From Trileptium ribeirensis (Eukaryota; Nematoda; Enoplea; Enoplida; Thoracostomopsidae), in NCBI GenBank assembly GCA_030248225.1, contig JASANE010025077.1, positions 1 to 64,000 of the forward strand: DNA of 64,000 bases. The letters are read 5' to 3'. The notes below the pieces were generated by a model, which saw nothing but the letters and a program-made list of their open reading frames with translations, had not been told where the DNA came from and did no database searches. The position numbers and the translations under genes are program-made. Shown here one piece after another: positions 44,901 to 59,600 of the stretch (position 1 is its first letter; each line of letters begins with the position of its first letter).

Positions 44901-47900
44901 GTACTGTGTGCCCGCTACCTAGGAAAACCTGGGATCCGACGGCAAACCTGGGATTTCAAAGCCCGTAGTGCAAAAAAGACAAAAACCTGGGATTTTTCCA
45001 AAATAGGCGTGCTTATTCAGATAAATTTTTGTTTCAGAAGTCTTATTCCGTCCATCGCTCTCCTCTCGTGTTTTTGGATTCTGATCAGCCCATGCCAGTC
45101 TCGCTGATTCGTACCCTCCTACAAATGGGTGGCATTGAGCGTAACCCCAGGTCAGGGGGAGCTCCACCAGCTAAATTTCAACAATCATGGCTTGATCCCC
45201 CGTGTTTTCCCTGGCTGCACGCAGTAGTCGGCGATCCACATAAAGCGGGATATTCTGTTTACCCGAAGGTGTTCAACCTCAGTAACGTGGGTGTTTAGTT
45301 GTCCCACGTATAGTACGTTATTAGCACTGCAGTACGGTGCCGGAGCTGAATCTTGAGAATAAAAATAGTAAACAATGGGACGCCTAATTTTTCCAGGCGG
45401 AATTATGTCAAGAGAAATACGATTAAAAATTTTGCCCGAAACGCTGCCAAAACGCTTTTGATGTAAAAAGCTATTTCGGTACAAATTTTGACGAAATTTA
45501 CGAAATTTTTGATTTCAGGGCGGAATTTTAATACAAATTTTGATCATATTGTACGTCGTTTGGGGGGTGTTTTACCGCGTTGAAACAAAAAATTTGCCAA
45601 TACGGTGATAAACCAGGGGGCACGTGGTTTTTGCGAGAAGGCACTTGAAAATGCCAGGCCCCGAATTTGGTGAGCCCAATATGCAGCAGTATTCAAGTTT
45701 CAGTACAATTTAAAAAGACATTATTAACTCAACAAATTGTCCTGTAAAACGTAAGAAGGACAAAAACTTAGTGAGGATTTTTCATTTTGACCCTGCAGGA
45801 ATTGTTAATCTTTGTCTTATGTTAACAAATCAAAGCCAGGTGGATGCTTGTAGCAATTGTTTTATCCTTGAAACTTTGTTTATAGTAACGAACTGTATTT
45901 ATTGAAACCGGTGCGGGGCAGTTTCACAGTTTGCTATATTAATGACTTTCTGATTAAAAATTATAGCATACATTCAGTTATTTTCCCTCCATAAATCAAT
46001 AATGCGCGACTAAACTTAACCTACGCGCGCTAACTATCCTATTTTGTAAAACCCGATGCCGCATCCGTATCCATTGTTAAGGAACAAGAAAGAGGATTCC
46101 ATTCATTGCTAGCCCCGAAGTAGTGATTTGCAATAATAGTTACATGACGATTACTCGTTTTCAATTGGGAATCGGCTCTGTTCGTGAACAAATTCAATGT
46201 AAATGCGACGGCATAAACAAAAGGCTCTTGTAGTTTGTCATGTTCGCGAACATAACCCTTGATAATTCAAAAGCGTTAAAATTTCGTTCATAAACAATTT
46301 TGATGTTCGTGAACAGCAACTAGCAAATTTTTGTTGAGTACATAGAGTTCGGTAACACAATTTTTTCCAAATAAAATAGAGAGTCAGCGGGCACAGTTTA
46401 GATTTACTCACGTATAATAATTCATGTTTTCCACGGAATCACATGTACCTAAGCCAATATCTAGTAAAAGATGGTCGGTCATAAGAGAGCGAAATTGTAT
46501 AGTCTACGTTACATGCGTCCCACAGAGACTATAATATCGCGATACATTAAATTCATTGTAAAAATTAATTTTTAACATATTTTAAGTCTACAGTACCTCC
46601 ATTTTTGTCTTTATTTGTTTTGCTATTTATAAATTTAGAAGATCATGTTCCGAATTCGGTCTAAATGGACAGTTCCGGTTTTAGCTATGTCCTGGTTTGT
46701 AGGTGATTAGAATGTGTCTATACGTTTTCGGGGTTGTTGAATATGGTAAAAGCAATTGTATTTATCAGGGATGTACCGGGTTTAGCCACGGGCCCGGGCA
46801 ACAAATTTAGCCCGGGCCGAGGCAACGTCGAAGCCCCGGCGCGGTAAAGGTAAAATTTAGGTGCCGGGGCTACTTAGTAGAACGGATAAACAGTCTGGAG
46901 CTTTAGGTGAAGATATAATGCTTGCCATGACTAGTTGTGCTATGCTAGGACAGCGCAAATTCCACATCACTTTCCTGAAATTGTGAAATTTTTTTTATAC
47001 ATGATACAATATGGCAAATTGTTCAATTTATTTTTACATAATAATCTTGAAGAATAGTAATTAAACAATGATTTGATTATTGGTATATTTGCATACATGC
47101 CGACGATGCATACACGCCTGTGGGGTAGAACCCCCCACGAGGGGGTAAACCCCAGTAGCCGGCGAAATTTTTGTGGAGGTGGTCGGTACGGTAGTGAGGA
47201 CCTTTGTTTTGGTCGCCGGCGTCAAATTTTCGCCTATGAGTGCACCTCATTCAGCGGGGTGGGGTTTGAATTCCCATCAGGAGATTTTATTCCCTTCCAT
47301 CCCCCCCTGTCGGCATGTATGTATATGCGGTATAAATATATGCTCTATATGCGCCAGAAAATCGAACACAGCACTTTTCGGCTAGCCCCAAGCTTAGCCC
47401 GGGCCCCGGGAGAATTCTCGTCCCGATGCAGCATTAGTATTTATGTGGGAAGCGTAAGTGCTAAGGGCCTACAATGTAAAAAATAAAAACCACTCATTAA
47501 ATTCTAATTTTTCATAAAATTGGTGATTTGTATGCTTTAAAAATTTTGAATTTTTGCTAATTGGAGTAACAAATAAAATTTGTACGGTTATGCTATGTCA
47601 TCAAAACGACCGTAGCTTTGCCATTTAACTATTGCCGGTGTATTGTTGAACTTATGGAAGTGCTGAGTTCGGAACCTTGCACTTGTCACTAAGTGCAGAT
47701 TAGCCGCACTGGTGCTGTTTCTCCTCATTGCGCGAGTTCTAATGTCGTCTGGCTAGTCCAAACTTTGGAAATTATAGCCGGGGGCCCCCAGCTCACCTGC
47801 CGGGGGCCCATTTTTTGCCGCGTTTTGTCACGTTTAGACGTAAATTTTTCTCAGCAGGGGGCTTTAAGCCGGGGGTACCCGAATTTTTCCCGGTAGCCGA

Positions 47901-50900
47901 AAATGCCGAGCCCCCGCCCCCACTTTAGACTAGCCAGCTCGTTGAGACAAATAATGTAAGTGTGCATAAAAGTTATAAACCGGTTTGTTTACTCAAATAG
48001 TTTAAATAAGACTAGTGGTATCCATTATTTTTACTTTGATGTTTCTATGTTCCAATCGTTTGCAGAGGCTGTAACAATGATTGTGTAAATCAAAGTTCTT
48101 TTTTGTGACGTATTCGGAGAACAAACTAGCTGGTCCGAATGAATGTAAATAAATGCTTTCTGGCTTCATTCGTCGTGGTTTCGAATACCACCTATGTCGA
48201 GATTTTGTGATATTTCAAACTGTCATGTTAGTTTCGAAATTATATCAGGGTACTATTATACGCGAGTTGCGATACACCGAGCTCGATATGTCTCAGCGCT
48301 ATAATACGCTTTATATCAGTTTGAGGTTAAAGAAAATGTTAGTTGAGTAGCTCAGTGGCTTGAGCAGAGGCGCCTAAAGCTTAGGGTCGTTGGTTTGAAT
48401 CTCACGTCTGTCGACATTGTCTGGTATTCCAAACTTTCATGTTTGTTCCAAAATTCGTAACGCAGTTACCCTATGTAACGCGGAAATAGTGTATTTAATT
48501 AGAGAAAGTATGTGACCTTTGACACAATACGAATAGTGGCTATGTATTATCAATGGTGCCATCTATTGCTCGTGGGCGGTGTGCTTACTTTTCTCAATCA
48601 TTAAAATAATATATGTCAAGTGTATGAATTCGGAGAAATGACAAACTGTAACGTTAACATACAGTGGAACAGTTCATTAAAAATATATTCCTGTTACGAA
48701 CCAAAGATGTAATTCACCAAAAAATATTTATTAATCTGCTGTTTAATAAGGCATGGATGCAGCAAAACTGATAGTCAGATATCTAATAATCACCCTACGA
48801 AGGTTAACTCTACCTAAGAACTGCTTACGAATCGTGAACAACATATCTGTGTAATCTATGTATATATATATATAAGAATCATGACAAAGCACAGTAGCAC
48901 AGAAAGCATAAACAGAATTTGCTACAGACCGCATGACATTCGTCCCTTTCGCACCACTCACCTTGTGTCACCCATTGATATAACAACCTCTAGACGAAGA
49001 GGTACGTCTAAAAACAGTGACGATTTGAAAACAGCACCCACGTAAACCCATATGAACTTATTTTGAGGCACAAATCTATTAATGTACCGTTAAAAATGGT
49101 AATGTCACGGATGACTATATATGGCGTCGGGGCCAATTTTGGCCTCGTTTACCAATTGGCCCAGGGGTCCTACATCAAATCTTTGACACCCTTCGGGTAG
49201 CCCCCATTATCGCTCTCTATAAACACACCAAATTTCGTTCGAATCGCTTGAGTGGTTACATAGCTGCACCTCGACAAATTTTGACCAAAATTCTGGAAAT
49301 TTGCCCATTTGCTAAAGTCCATCATGCCCCATATGGACCCGACCAAAACAGTTTTATACCCATAAGTAAAGCTTCACAGGACACATATTTCGATATCAAA
49401 ATGATTCAAATCGGCTCAAGGGTTGCCAAATAAACGGATGCCCATCTTTTTCACCATAATGCGGTCTAGTAAGAATTCTTCGATTTCGAAGCTAGCACTT
49501 CTCCATCTCCTAATTCAACTAAATTTATATGTTGAAATCTTTCAGGCATGAGGCATGTTTGGATGAGGTCCGTGGATATGGAGTTGTGGTCTAATTGTTT
49601 CCTTGAACCAGAAATATGGAAGCATACTTTTAATTAGCTATTATAATACGCTGCTTTATTCAACAGATGCACGTGCTTTTTGATGTTTTAATTTTTAAGG
49701 AGGGATTATAAATTAAATGTTTCCCTTACCGTGGAGAAGTCTAGACCCTTTATTATCGCCGCTGTGTTTTGTTATTTTCAAGCAAGTTGCAAAAATGTGA
49801 GCTTAACGTTTGAAGTATTCATAAGCTCAACGTTTGAAGTAGCCAGAACCGATCACCATGATCTTGGACTCATTCGAGCCGGCACCATACTGTGTACTTA
49901 CCCGAACTTTTTCTGATTTGAGGTATAGTTCCGGGGTCTGATGTCAAAATTAGGGTTTTTAGCTCATTTTAGCACCTTTCACGGAAGTAAAGGTTATTTT
50001 TATCTTAACCTTCGATTTTTTCTGGATGTGTTGATTTCATAGTAAAATGATAAATGCTGATGCCACTTTTTTGTTTTTCGATTAAGGGTCTGATTTATGG
50101 CAGTCTCGCGGTTAATCGACCCAAAATTCGAAAATTTGACCTGACGTCCTGGACGGCTGAAAAGTTTCATCTTAAGGTTTTCGGGCGTGGGAAACTCATT
50201 GCCGGTGTTGGTTTTGCTCTGCGACCCATGAATAAGGGGGTGTGGCGCCCCAACGGTTCCTTGCCCCATTCCTAGTTTTATTTTGACGTTCTGGGAAGGT
50301 CATAGCTTGTACTTGAGCGTTTTTGGGCATGGGAAACTAATAACCGGTGTTAAGTTTGTTATAACTTGTGTGGTATTGTGTAATGTCCACATATAGCATA
50401 TCAACGTATGGTATAGAGAGCTGATTGGCTGCGCACGCAAAAGGCTTAGGTGTACCTATGCTACACTACGCTCTGCAATCTCGATAGAGTTACTAGTTTA
50501 GACTTTTATAACATAGGAAAGGAATATAACTGAACCCTTTGGGGCCATAGGCATTATGAATTGTGAAGCACAAATCTGTTCAAATACAGCAATGAGAGTA
50601 ATGTATGCAATCAAAAATTCGTTATTTAAGTGGCCTGAGCTCCTGTAATGTGGTTCAGAATGTTTGTGTGCCTTCATTGAATTTTGTATACATACAGTCA
50701 CGAACAGAATTAACTGCATTTACATGCACGCGAATGCGTTTGAACACACACATAATCACGTTTAAACGCACATACGCGTAAATACATTTATAGGCACACG
50801 CACACAATCGTTTAAGCGTGCATATAAGCAAAAATGTTTAAACATATTAGCGTGTGTGCGCTTTCGTTTTTGTGCAGTTAATTCTGTCTGTTACGGTGTG

Positions 50901-53197
50901 TAGTAATTTTGCTTAATTGGTACCCATGAGATCTTCCACGTATACAGATGCAAACGTTCTTTATTTTATACCTATTCATCCAATTCAAAATTAGTATTGT
51001 GACGGTGTGTATCTACTGATGCAGTATACAACATATCAAAAAGAAAATGACGACGGGTGATTTTGTATGCACGCACTCCTACTAAGCTGAGCGTGTATGG
51101 TATTTATATCGCCATATTTTTACCCACGAACATTTTAGCACGACTGATATCCCGTCCACTGAGTAGAGCGTTCTGTCGTATACTTGTGAAAATTAAAACG
51201 ACAAGTGAGGATGCATTTAGTTGACTAGAGCTTGAGCCACAGAGCTGCAGTGGTGTAATTAATATTTTATCACCAATCGTAAAAGTACATTAATTAGCTT
51301 TATTTTTCTTGAAATCCCGGCTACATTTAGGTTTCTGATGTAATTTTGACTGTTTACCTTTCTGCTTTTGCAGGTTGTCGTCATTTCGGGGAAACTAAAA
51401 TGAACGAGCGTAGTTCTCGGTCTCACACAACATTCCGCATAGTACGTTTTATTTCTTACGTATGTGTGGCTAGAATTTCGTAGTAATACTTCGATAGGAT
51501 GCAACATGCCACGTAATAAAATTTAATTTTATAAACTTAATCTTTCTATGGTTCTTTTCAGATTTTCTATCCCAAACTGCATCGGTTCATTCATTAATTT
51601 TTCTAAACACTTTAGTTTTTACGAAAACATTTGTAGTTTTTATATAATAGTTTTTTAGTTTAAGTTAGTAGCGGCAAATAATGATGCTGCAATAGCATTC
51701 CCTCCATATTGGGGTTCCTGTTACCCGGTGTATCAAACCATGCCGATCCGGAGTCCACACGAGGCATTGTTTGGAGCACCCCTTAAAGCAATGGTTTCTT
51801 AACCTAAAAATTCTAAAATTTGGTTATTGTTTCGCCGCAATGCGCTGAAATCGTAAATAAATTGCCTCAGAAACGCTGATATGTGGTTAAAACATTTTTA
51901 AACTGATTTTCGTAATTCATCAATTTTTTTGCTTCTAAATAGAAATTTAGACTAAATTTTTCTGATATTTTATGTCAGCTGAAAGACTGAGTTTTGGGGT
52001 CTGGTAAAAATTCCAAGCAACGCTCACTCAAGCATGCTCAATGATATAAACCGTCAATATACTCCTTTGATAAGTTAATAAAGTTGTGTGGGCCTTTCAT
52101 TTTTGGTTATCTTCGTACATGTACGGTGTGCGTGTATTCTTCGTTGTAGAAGATTGTGTATTTTCTTTGTGGTAGAAGAACAGCAGTAGCGGAACCATGG
52201 GAACTAAAACTGGCAAAAGATGTGTTGTGCCACTTGCACCGAATTTACCAATTATCTTATAAGGCGGTACTTTTTGATCGTTGATCCTAATTTTGAGGGA
52301 CAAAATTTGTCCTCGTTCGACCTTTGATTAGGTCATACATATCGAAGTTCATGGTTTCTAATACGCAAAGTCATCACACTTAAGGCGTCTGTTATGGCTG
52401 AATTTACTTATAATCTCGTCTGAAATTTCAACGCCGTTGGATTAATAAATGTCACTAGGCATTAAACAGTGAAAAGGTTGGATTCCAGTGAAAACTATTG
52501 AGAATTTTTAACGCTATGTGGTGAATTTGGCTGTAATAAAATTATTAGACCAGACATCCGTTATTTCAGTGATTTGTGCGTTGTTAATTTTTGTGTTCGG
52601 CAGCTAATATTTTTACGGAATGCTTGAGTTTTTGTTTATCAAGTTTCGAAGAACTTTTCATTTAGCTCAATTTGGCGTTGTTCGACTTAAATTGTTTTCA
52701 TAGTGTCCACTTAAGGCCTTTAGTGTACACATAATTATTTAATATTGTTTTATTTGTTGACGTTAATATTTTGCTTGTTCATTGGTTTAAGATTATCGAA
52801 AGCAGAGAGAGAGTTCAAGAAGCGGATAGCGAAAACCGTGGAGTAGTTGTTGTGTCACATTTGGTTAGTTAACTCAAACGTACTAAATGTACAGGAAGGA
52901 CAATTTTTCCTTCACTGTTTTGAATCATGCTTAAAGTGAAGTTCTTTATGCGTTTGAGTATAAATTACGACGGGTTGGCTCATATATATATTTAGTTAGA
53001 TTCATATAGTACTTCGATTTTCCCCGACCCCTATGGCTTTGTCAGTTTGCTTAGTCACTGTAGGCACAGTTTGAGTTAGGTCTGTGTTTCGATATTTCAG
53101 GATAAGAAATTGAACAGTTTTTAATTAACTGAAAAGATATATTTGGCTTCTACAAATAGATGCAGGTGTTCATGTATATCGCCTGACCTAAGTTACA

Positions 53198-53228
<31 letters not shown>

Positions 53229-53253
53229 CGACTTCACGGTGCCCGTTCCCACC

Positions 53254-53286
<33 letters not shown>

Positions 53287-53305
53287 TAGGAATCTCGTTA
53301 ATCCA

Positions 53306-53342
<37 letters not shown>

Positions 53343-53630
53343 TCTCGTCTAGGCCAGCATAATCATTATGGATTAATTGTCCCTGATCTGGGCTGGCCAC
53401 GTTTTCCCTTTTTAATGAGAGGGAGCAACTAAGGGCGTTTCCAGAAGAACCCAACATCCACAGCTCCCCGCCGTTAAGCTAAAGGAGCCGCTTCACAAGT
53501 CAGTGCCATAGTGATTAAGAGAGTCATAGTTACTCCCGCCGTTAACCCGCGCTTGGTTGAATTTCTTCACTTTGACATACAGAGCACTGGGCAGAAATCA
53601 CATTGCGTCAGTACCGACTGACGGCTATCG

Positions 53631-53664
<34 letters not shown>

Positions 53665-56600
53665 CTTGTCCGTGCCAGTTCTAAGTTAGTTGTTCAACGC
53701 CGGACGAAGCGGAAATTGCAAGCAAAGTCCGCATAGCTGAAGCATTCCACGGGAAGGTCCCAGCACTAGTGCGAGCTCAGCTGATTAGCCTCGCCCAGCC
53801 ATGGCGTAGTCCCAGACCGCTTCCTGCCTCAGCCCGACCAGCCCAACCCTTAGAGTCAATCCTTTTCCCGAAGTTACGGATCTAATTTGCCGACTTCCCT
53901 TACATGCACCCAGGTATATTTTGTTCCAATATAGGGCGGGGGAACCAAAAATATCAACCTAGATTGTATTTCTTAGTTCCGGTGAAAGCTGAGTGGGAAA
54001 GCATGCCCTCGTTAAATGGGGTTATTGTAATTGTATTTCGTCGTGTTTTTCATGCATTCCGAACATGCATATCGTTATCTTGGATATTTGTTATTTAAGT
54101 ATTGAAAATGCGTATTTCTGTTAGCAGAACAGAATTTTACTTAGGGGTTTGTTATGAGTAGTGGTATTATAAGCATTGAGTTTTATTATAACTCTTTGTG
54201 ATAGGACTATCATATGATGGCGTAAAAATGAGGTAATTTTCCCCATTTTGGCTAAAAATCTAGAAAATTTTTCGCTGCATGGTTAAATACTTTAAAATGT
54301 ACCGTTTTTAGGTGCGCACGAACCGCAGTTTGAAATCAGTCGCACGTGAGGTGTTTTTAGCAAATACAGTACTGCATGGTTCCACAGTTTAATTGGGGTC
54401 CGAAGATGCTATGGGGGGAATCAGTTCTCTCAGGTCCGACGTTACTCTGGCCTCCAGGTATATTTATAGTATTTTGGAGTATCACAGAAGGTTGACAAAT
54501 AGTGTAAGAACATGGTTCCTGCGCAACCTGGAAATTTTGACTAAATATCTGGGAAAAAATAAATAATTGTGGGAATTTGTTTTTTAGAATTTAAACTTAT
54601 TTCATATTTGAATTTAGAAGCAACACGAATAGTCCAACCGACCGCAAGTACATAAATTTCTGAAATACATAATATAACGTTTAATCCTATTTATTTCCTT
54701 AAGTTTTCACGTTCTTGATATCATCGAAATGGTCAAATATATCTAGAGCTGTAAGACAATAGGGCAAGAATTTATATGAAATAAAATGTAAGATCACCGT
54801 TATTTTGAACAGTTTTTAAAACCACTCGCCCTTAGTTCGTTTCCATTTTTATTTTATCATTTCTATTGCAGCCAACTGTCTGACGGCGCAAAAATAGTCG
54901 TGAAATTTGGCGAATAAACATATGCATAGACTGGTTCACCCGGAAACTTCTTAGTTACTTATCAAAATTCCTCGTTTTCAAATGAAGCTCAAAAATGATT
55001 AAAAACCAGCTCCAGAAACGTGTCTACTTAAGGTTAAGGACACTTGAACTAATTTTTACGTAATTCATCAAGTTTTTGTTTCGAAAATTTTTGAATATAC
55101 TGCGATCGTTTTCGACGTGGTGCAGAAATATTTAACCATAAAATCGCTATTGGGGAAATGTAAAATGTCAAAAGATACTTGCCGTCTTAACTTTGTTGTC
55201 AACACGAAAAAATCGCTGTTATACTTTTTTCAATGTTATTCATTTGCTGTTGGGCCCTGAGGCGACCTTTGGTTCAGACGAATGTGCTTCATATTAAATT
55301 TGCATTTTTTTATGTTTTGTGGTGTTTCCCCGCCAATCTTGGCTCCCACATTGGTGAATTTCAACGAATAATTACTGTTGCGAGCGATTCAGTTTTATGG
55401 GGGTAATGTTTACTTTTGCATGCTCCCAAACCGACGTCAGTGTTCGGCAATATCCGTACCGTCGGGGGGCAACCATGCAGTAAAGTACTACGCTGTTCGC
55501 TGTCGTTGTACTATGAAAAATTATCAAATCCAACTATTTCTATTTTCAGAACATTGTAGATTTAGCTGGATCGGAACGTAATAAAGACACTGGGGCTACT
55601 GGTGCACGACTTCGCGAAGGTTGTCATATCAATAGTAGTTTGTCAGTGTTATCGCGTGTTATTCAGCAATTGGTTGAAGCTGCATCGTCAAGCAGCGGGT
55701 TTGTAATTCGTTGAATATTTATGCTTTAATATACACACAAGGGGGGTGGTGGTTAGAGATGCAAAACGTGATCAGTTGTTTCTTCGCATGTAGCTGTATT
55801 CCCACACTAGCTAGTTAAGAATTATTATCTCCTCCCTTATATTTTGGACTAACTTTTGCGAAGTTGAGGCGGTGAAACCGTGAAAAATTTTGTACCTTTG
55901 GCATGCATCTGTATTGGACAATTACTCGTCACGAAGTAACCACACTTCAAATGTAATTCCTGGCTACGTCCCTGGGCTTTATTTAGTTCGTTCGATTTAG
56001 GGATTTCTAATGATGTATAGTAAATTGTTGAGTATCTTCACCAAAAAAGGTGTCAATTACTGGTTTGTTTTGTTTTCGTAATAAAGTTAGAACGTCTGAA
56101 CGTAGCGTAACGTAGTGGAGATTGTGCGTTGCAGTGGTGAAAGCTTTTAAATTCCGTCTGTGTGTTTGATCGGCCATAACTCGGGAAGGACTTAAGCGAT
56201 TTTCATGATCTTGGGATCTCGAACCGCCATAGTCGATTTACCTTGTACATCCCCAGCGCTTTTTTTATTTGGGGTCTGGTTTAGGGGTCAGGGGTCAAAA
56301 TGTTGGCTTTTGCCCCATTTTAGTAACCTTCACGGAAGCAAGGGTATTTTTATCTTAACCTTCGAATTTTTTCTCTGGTTGGTTTTATTTCATAGTAAAA
56401 TGATAATGGCGACGCGAATTTTATGTTTTTCGATTAAGGCTCCAGTTATAGGGTTTGAGGGGCTAGGGTATGGCTACCCAAAATATTGAAAAAAATTTTT
56501 TCTCACAGTCCTGGGCGGTTGAAAAGTTTCATTTGATGGTTTTTGGGCGTTGAAAATTCATTGCCGTGTAGGTTTTGCTGTGTGACATGCATCCACGGGT

Positions 56601-59600
56601 ATGGCGCCCCCGTGGTTCGGGGTCAGAGGTCAAAATCAGGGTTTTTACACCATTTTACTACCCTTCACGGAAGCAAGGTTATTTTTATCTTAACTTTCTA
56701 ATTTTTTTCTGGTTGGTTTTATTTCATAGTAAAATGATAAATGCCTATGCGCATTTTTTGATTGAGGTTCCGATTGTGGGGTTTGAGGTACGAAAGTATT
56801 GCGTCCCCATGGTTCCTCGACGCAAAATATTCAAAATTTGATTTTTGCCGTCCTGGGCGGCTGAAAAGTTACACTTGGTTGCCGGGTGAAATATGTTCTT
56901 GCAGTAATGTTGAAATACGACGGTAATGCTCGTTACGGCAATGGTTTTTTCTTTGAAAATTGCTTTGATTTATTTAATGGACAGAAAACACGCCTTTCAT
57001 TGTTGCGGGGGAAAATTCTCCATTTTTAAATTTAGTACGACGTTCTATGGTATGTTGCGCTTTGTGTACTGTACAAGGATATTGCGGTGGAAAAACTCGC
57101 TTTTGAGCACAAAAATTATTCAAGGTATAAAATAGGTTGATAGATTACCCCTGCATGTTTTCAACTTATAACAAAACCAGGGTGTATGACAATGTTTACA
57201 AGAAACTGGAATAGATAGCTTAACAGGGGTCGAGCGCTTGAAGTGCGCATAATTACATGCAAATTGACTCATTATTTGGTCAATTACCTGTATACTACTC
57301 TAGAAATATATATTGCATTTGTTTTTGCAGTGTAGACAGGCGGGATTTGCTGCGGAAGTAGTAGTAAACTGGAATATTCAAATTTATTTCTGATAGAATT
57401 ATTGGAGCAAGTTCTAAAAGGTGAAACCGAAGACATTCTAGTTAAGTTATTTAATGTCTCGTAAAGTATATTTTAGCAATATTAAGGTATGGCTGTTGAC
57501 TTTATAGGCGATATTGTTCTGAGGTAGTATTTGATATTAATTTGGCTTTTGAAAATCTATTCAGAGGCTTTATTTGCCTAGCATATATATGTGTTGATAT
57601 TTGAAATTTAACTTTTCGGGCTTACCATTGTTTTATCTTTTTTGTCTCAAGGATATTTTAAAAAAATCACGGGATTATTAGTTGTTAAATTCGTTATGAC
57701 TTGAACATGTTTTAAGTTTGTTGCTTCTTGTTCAGTTTCTCAGTGTCGTTAATTGTTTACCAATGACGGTTCCATCGAAGCGGGAACATGCACGGAGAAG
57801 CTGGATGACGTAGGACTCATCAAACAGAACATTTTAGCATTTACCGAAAGATAGGTGTGGCGAAATGAGTCTTATAGAACGTGATTGAGATCATTTGGTA
57901 CATGTTTACAAATTGAGAATTTGGGGCATCTTATCTTCTTGATGTGATGTAGGTACCAGATCAGGATCAGCGACTTTTCTCCACAAAGCAGTTTGGACAG
58001 GACTGGTCGCTCTCTCTTTTTTGAAAGGTTTGCTTCCTTATCTCTTCCTGGAGGAGGTTTAATTCCAGCATTTTTTCTCTCTGTACGCAGTTGTTCTTTG
58101 AGTACTCGCTTCACATTGGTTTTTAAAGTGTCAAAGTCAATATCTGCCGTAGATAGGTTGAGTTTGTTGCCTTCCTTTGCCAGCTTATCCGCTATTGCAA
58201 TACCATTGATGTTTGCGTGTCTAATGATCCACTGGATGACTTGTGCGACTTTGTTGCACGAATAAAGTCGCATAAATTGGATTGTTACTTTTCGTGGAAG
58301 AGATACGTCTCTTATATAACTGCCCCAAAATAAAAATAGGATTAAGCTCTGTTGTGAACCTTTGCATTAAAACTTCAGTTAGGCAAATTGGAAATTATAT
58401 ACTCCTGTAGTTTATAACCCTCAACGTTTTTAATTGCCGTAAACCAATATATTAATCCATGAAGTAACAACATTAGATTACAGTTTATTTTGATTGTAAA
58501 GGGCTGTGCTTGGCCAACATATTATACAAGCTCTACAAAAGTGAAATAACTCAAGCGTTCCACTCTTGCTACACTATCTACTGTTTCCTGTCAGCATTAC
58601 CATACATGTCAATTACTGGTTTTGCGATTAAGTGAATTATCGGGGAATATGATCAGGGGTAATCTATCCACTATCTTCGCAATTTTCTATCTTGAATGCA
58701 ACACTTTTTGGTGCTTAAAAGCGCGTTTTTCCACCGCAATGTCCTTGTTCACAACAGTGCACCAGGCTCAGCTCACCATGGAACATCGTCCTAAATTGAA
58801 AACAATAAAACATTTTTGTACCGCAACGACCAACGACATATACATTAAGCAAATAAATTCATTTTTCAAAACAAAACGATTGCCGTAACGCATTGCCTCT
58901 GTATTGCATTGTTAGTCTAATAGTATATTTTGCCGACAACACAGTTTCACATAAATCAAGTATTGCGTAACGTTATATTTTTCCAATAATATTTTTCAGA
59001 TTCTCTTTTTCCATGGCCGTAAATCGGATTTTTTCCCTACTAGTAGTAGCAGGACTTAAATTTTGCCGTTCTTTACCTAATTAAAATTTGCTCCGTTTCA
59101 GTGAAAAATCATTCGTAAGTTTTCGAGACTCGAAGCTGACGCGGATACTTCAAAATTCTCTTGGAGGAAATTCGAAAACGGTAATTATATGTACAATTAC
59201 GCCGGCGTCGAAAGAAGAAACTTTATCAACATTATTGGTACGTAACAGTTTTATTGTGTTTTTCCACTTTCTATTATTTTGTTTACAACCAACGTTCTAA
59301 GCCAATTATGTTTAAACAATGAAAAATCGTTCGTAATGTGTTACAGTGTTTGATATTGAAACGGAGCGAGTGAAGGGAGCGAAGTTTCTACTAAGGACGC
59401 TAGGAGGAAACTGTGAAAATTATTTTTGTCTGCTTCTGTCATTCATAACTCGTCGACGGGTGGACGGATTTCGATAAAAACTGTTTGGCAGCGAAAGTGA
59501 TGGGAACAGCTGTGACCTCATCTTCGGGGTCAAAGTGGCAAGAACATGTTTTTAAGGGTTCTTTAGCAAATGTGGTCATGCGGGTAACAATCTTTCGCAG

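Noticed and set aside
48341..48413. A tRNA gene with possible CTA anticodon
   Set aside because: The D-arm is good and a 7-nt anticodon loop can be drawn, but position 33 is not T, acceptor stem halves do not pair, and a similar body follows a second copy nearby. Treated as a SINE-like unit.
53343..53514. Group I intron in 28S
   Set aside because: The known group I site nearby lies between CTCTCT and TAAGG; here TTAA stays on the 5' side and GG is lost, so precise splicing would not restore the rRNA, and no group I core is visible in 172 nt.
56205..56841. Two ORFs of about 90 codons with similar sequence
   Set aside because: They reflect the tandem D3 repeat, not a gene family; frames differ from the copy at 50,054.
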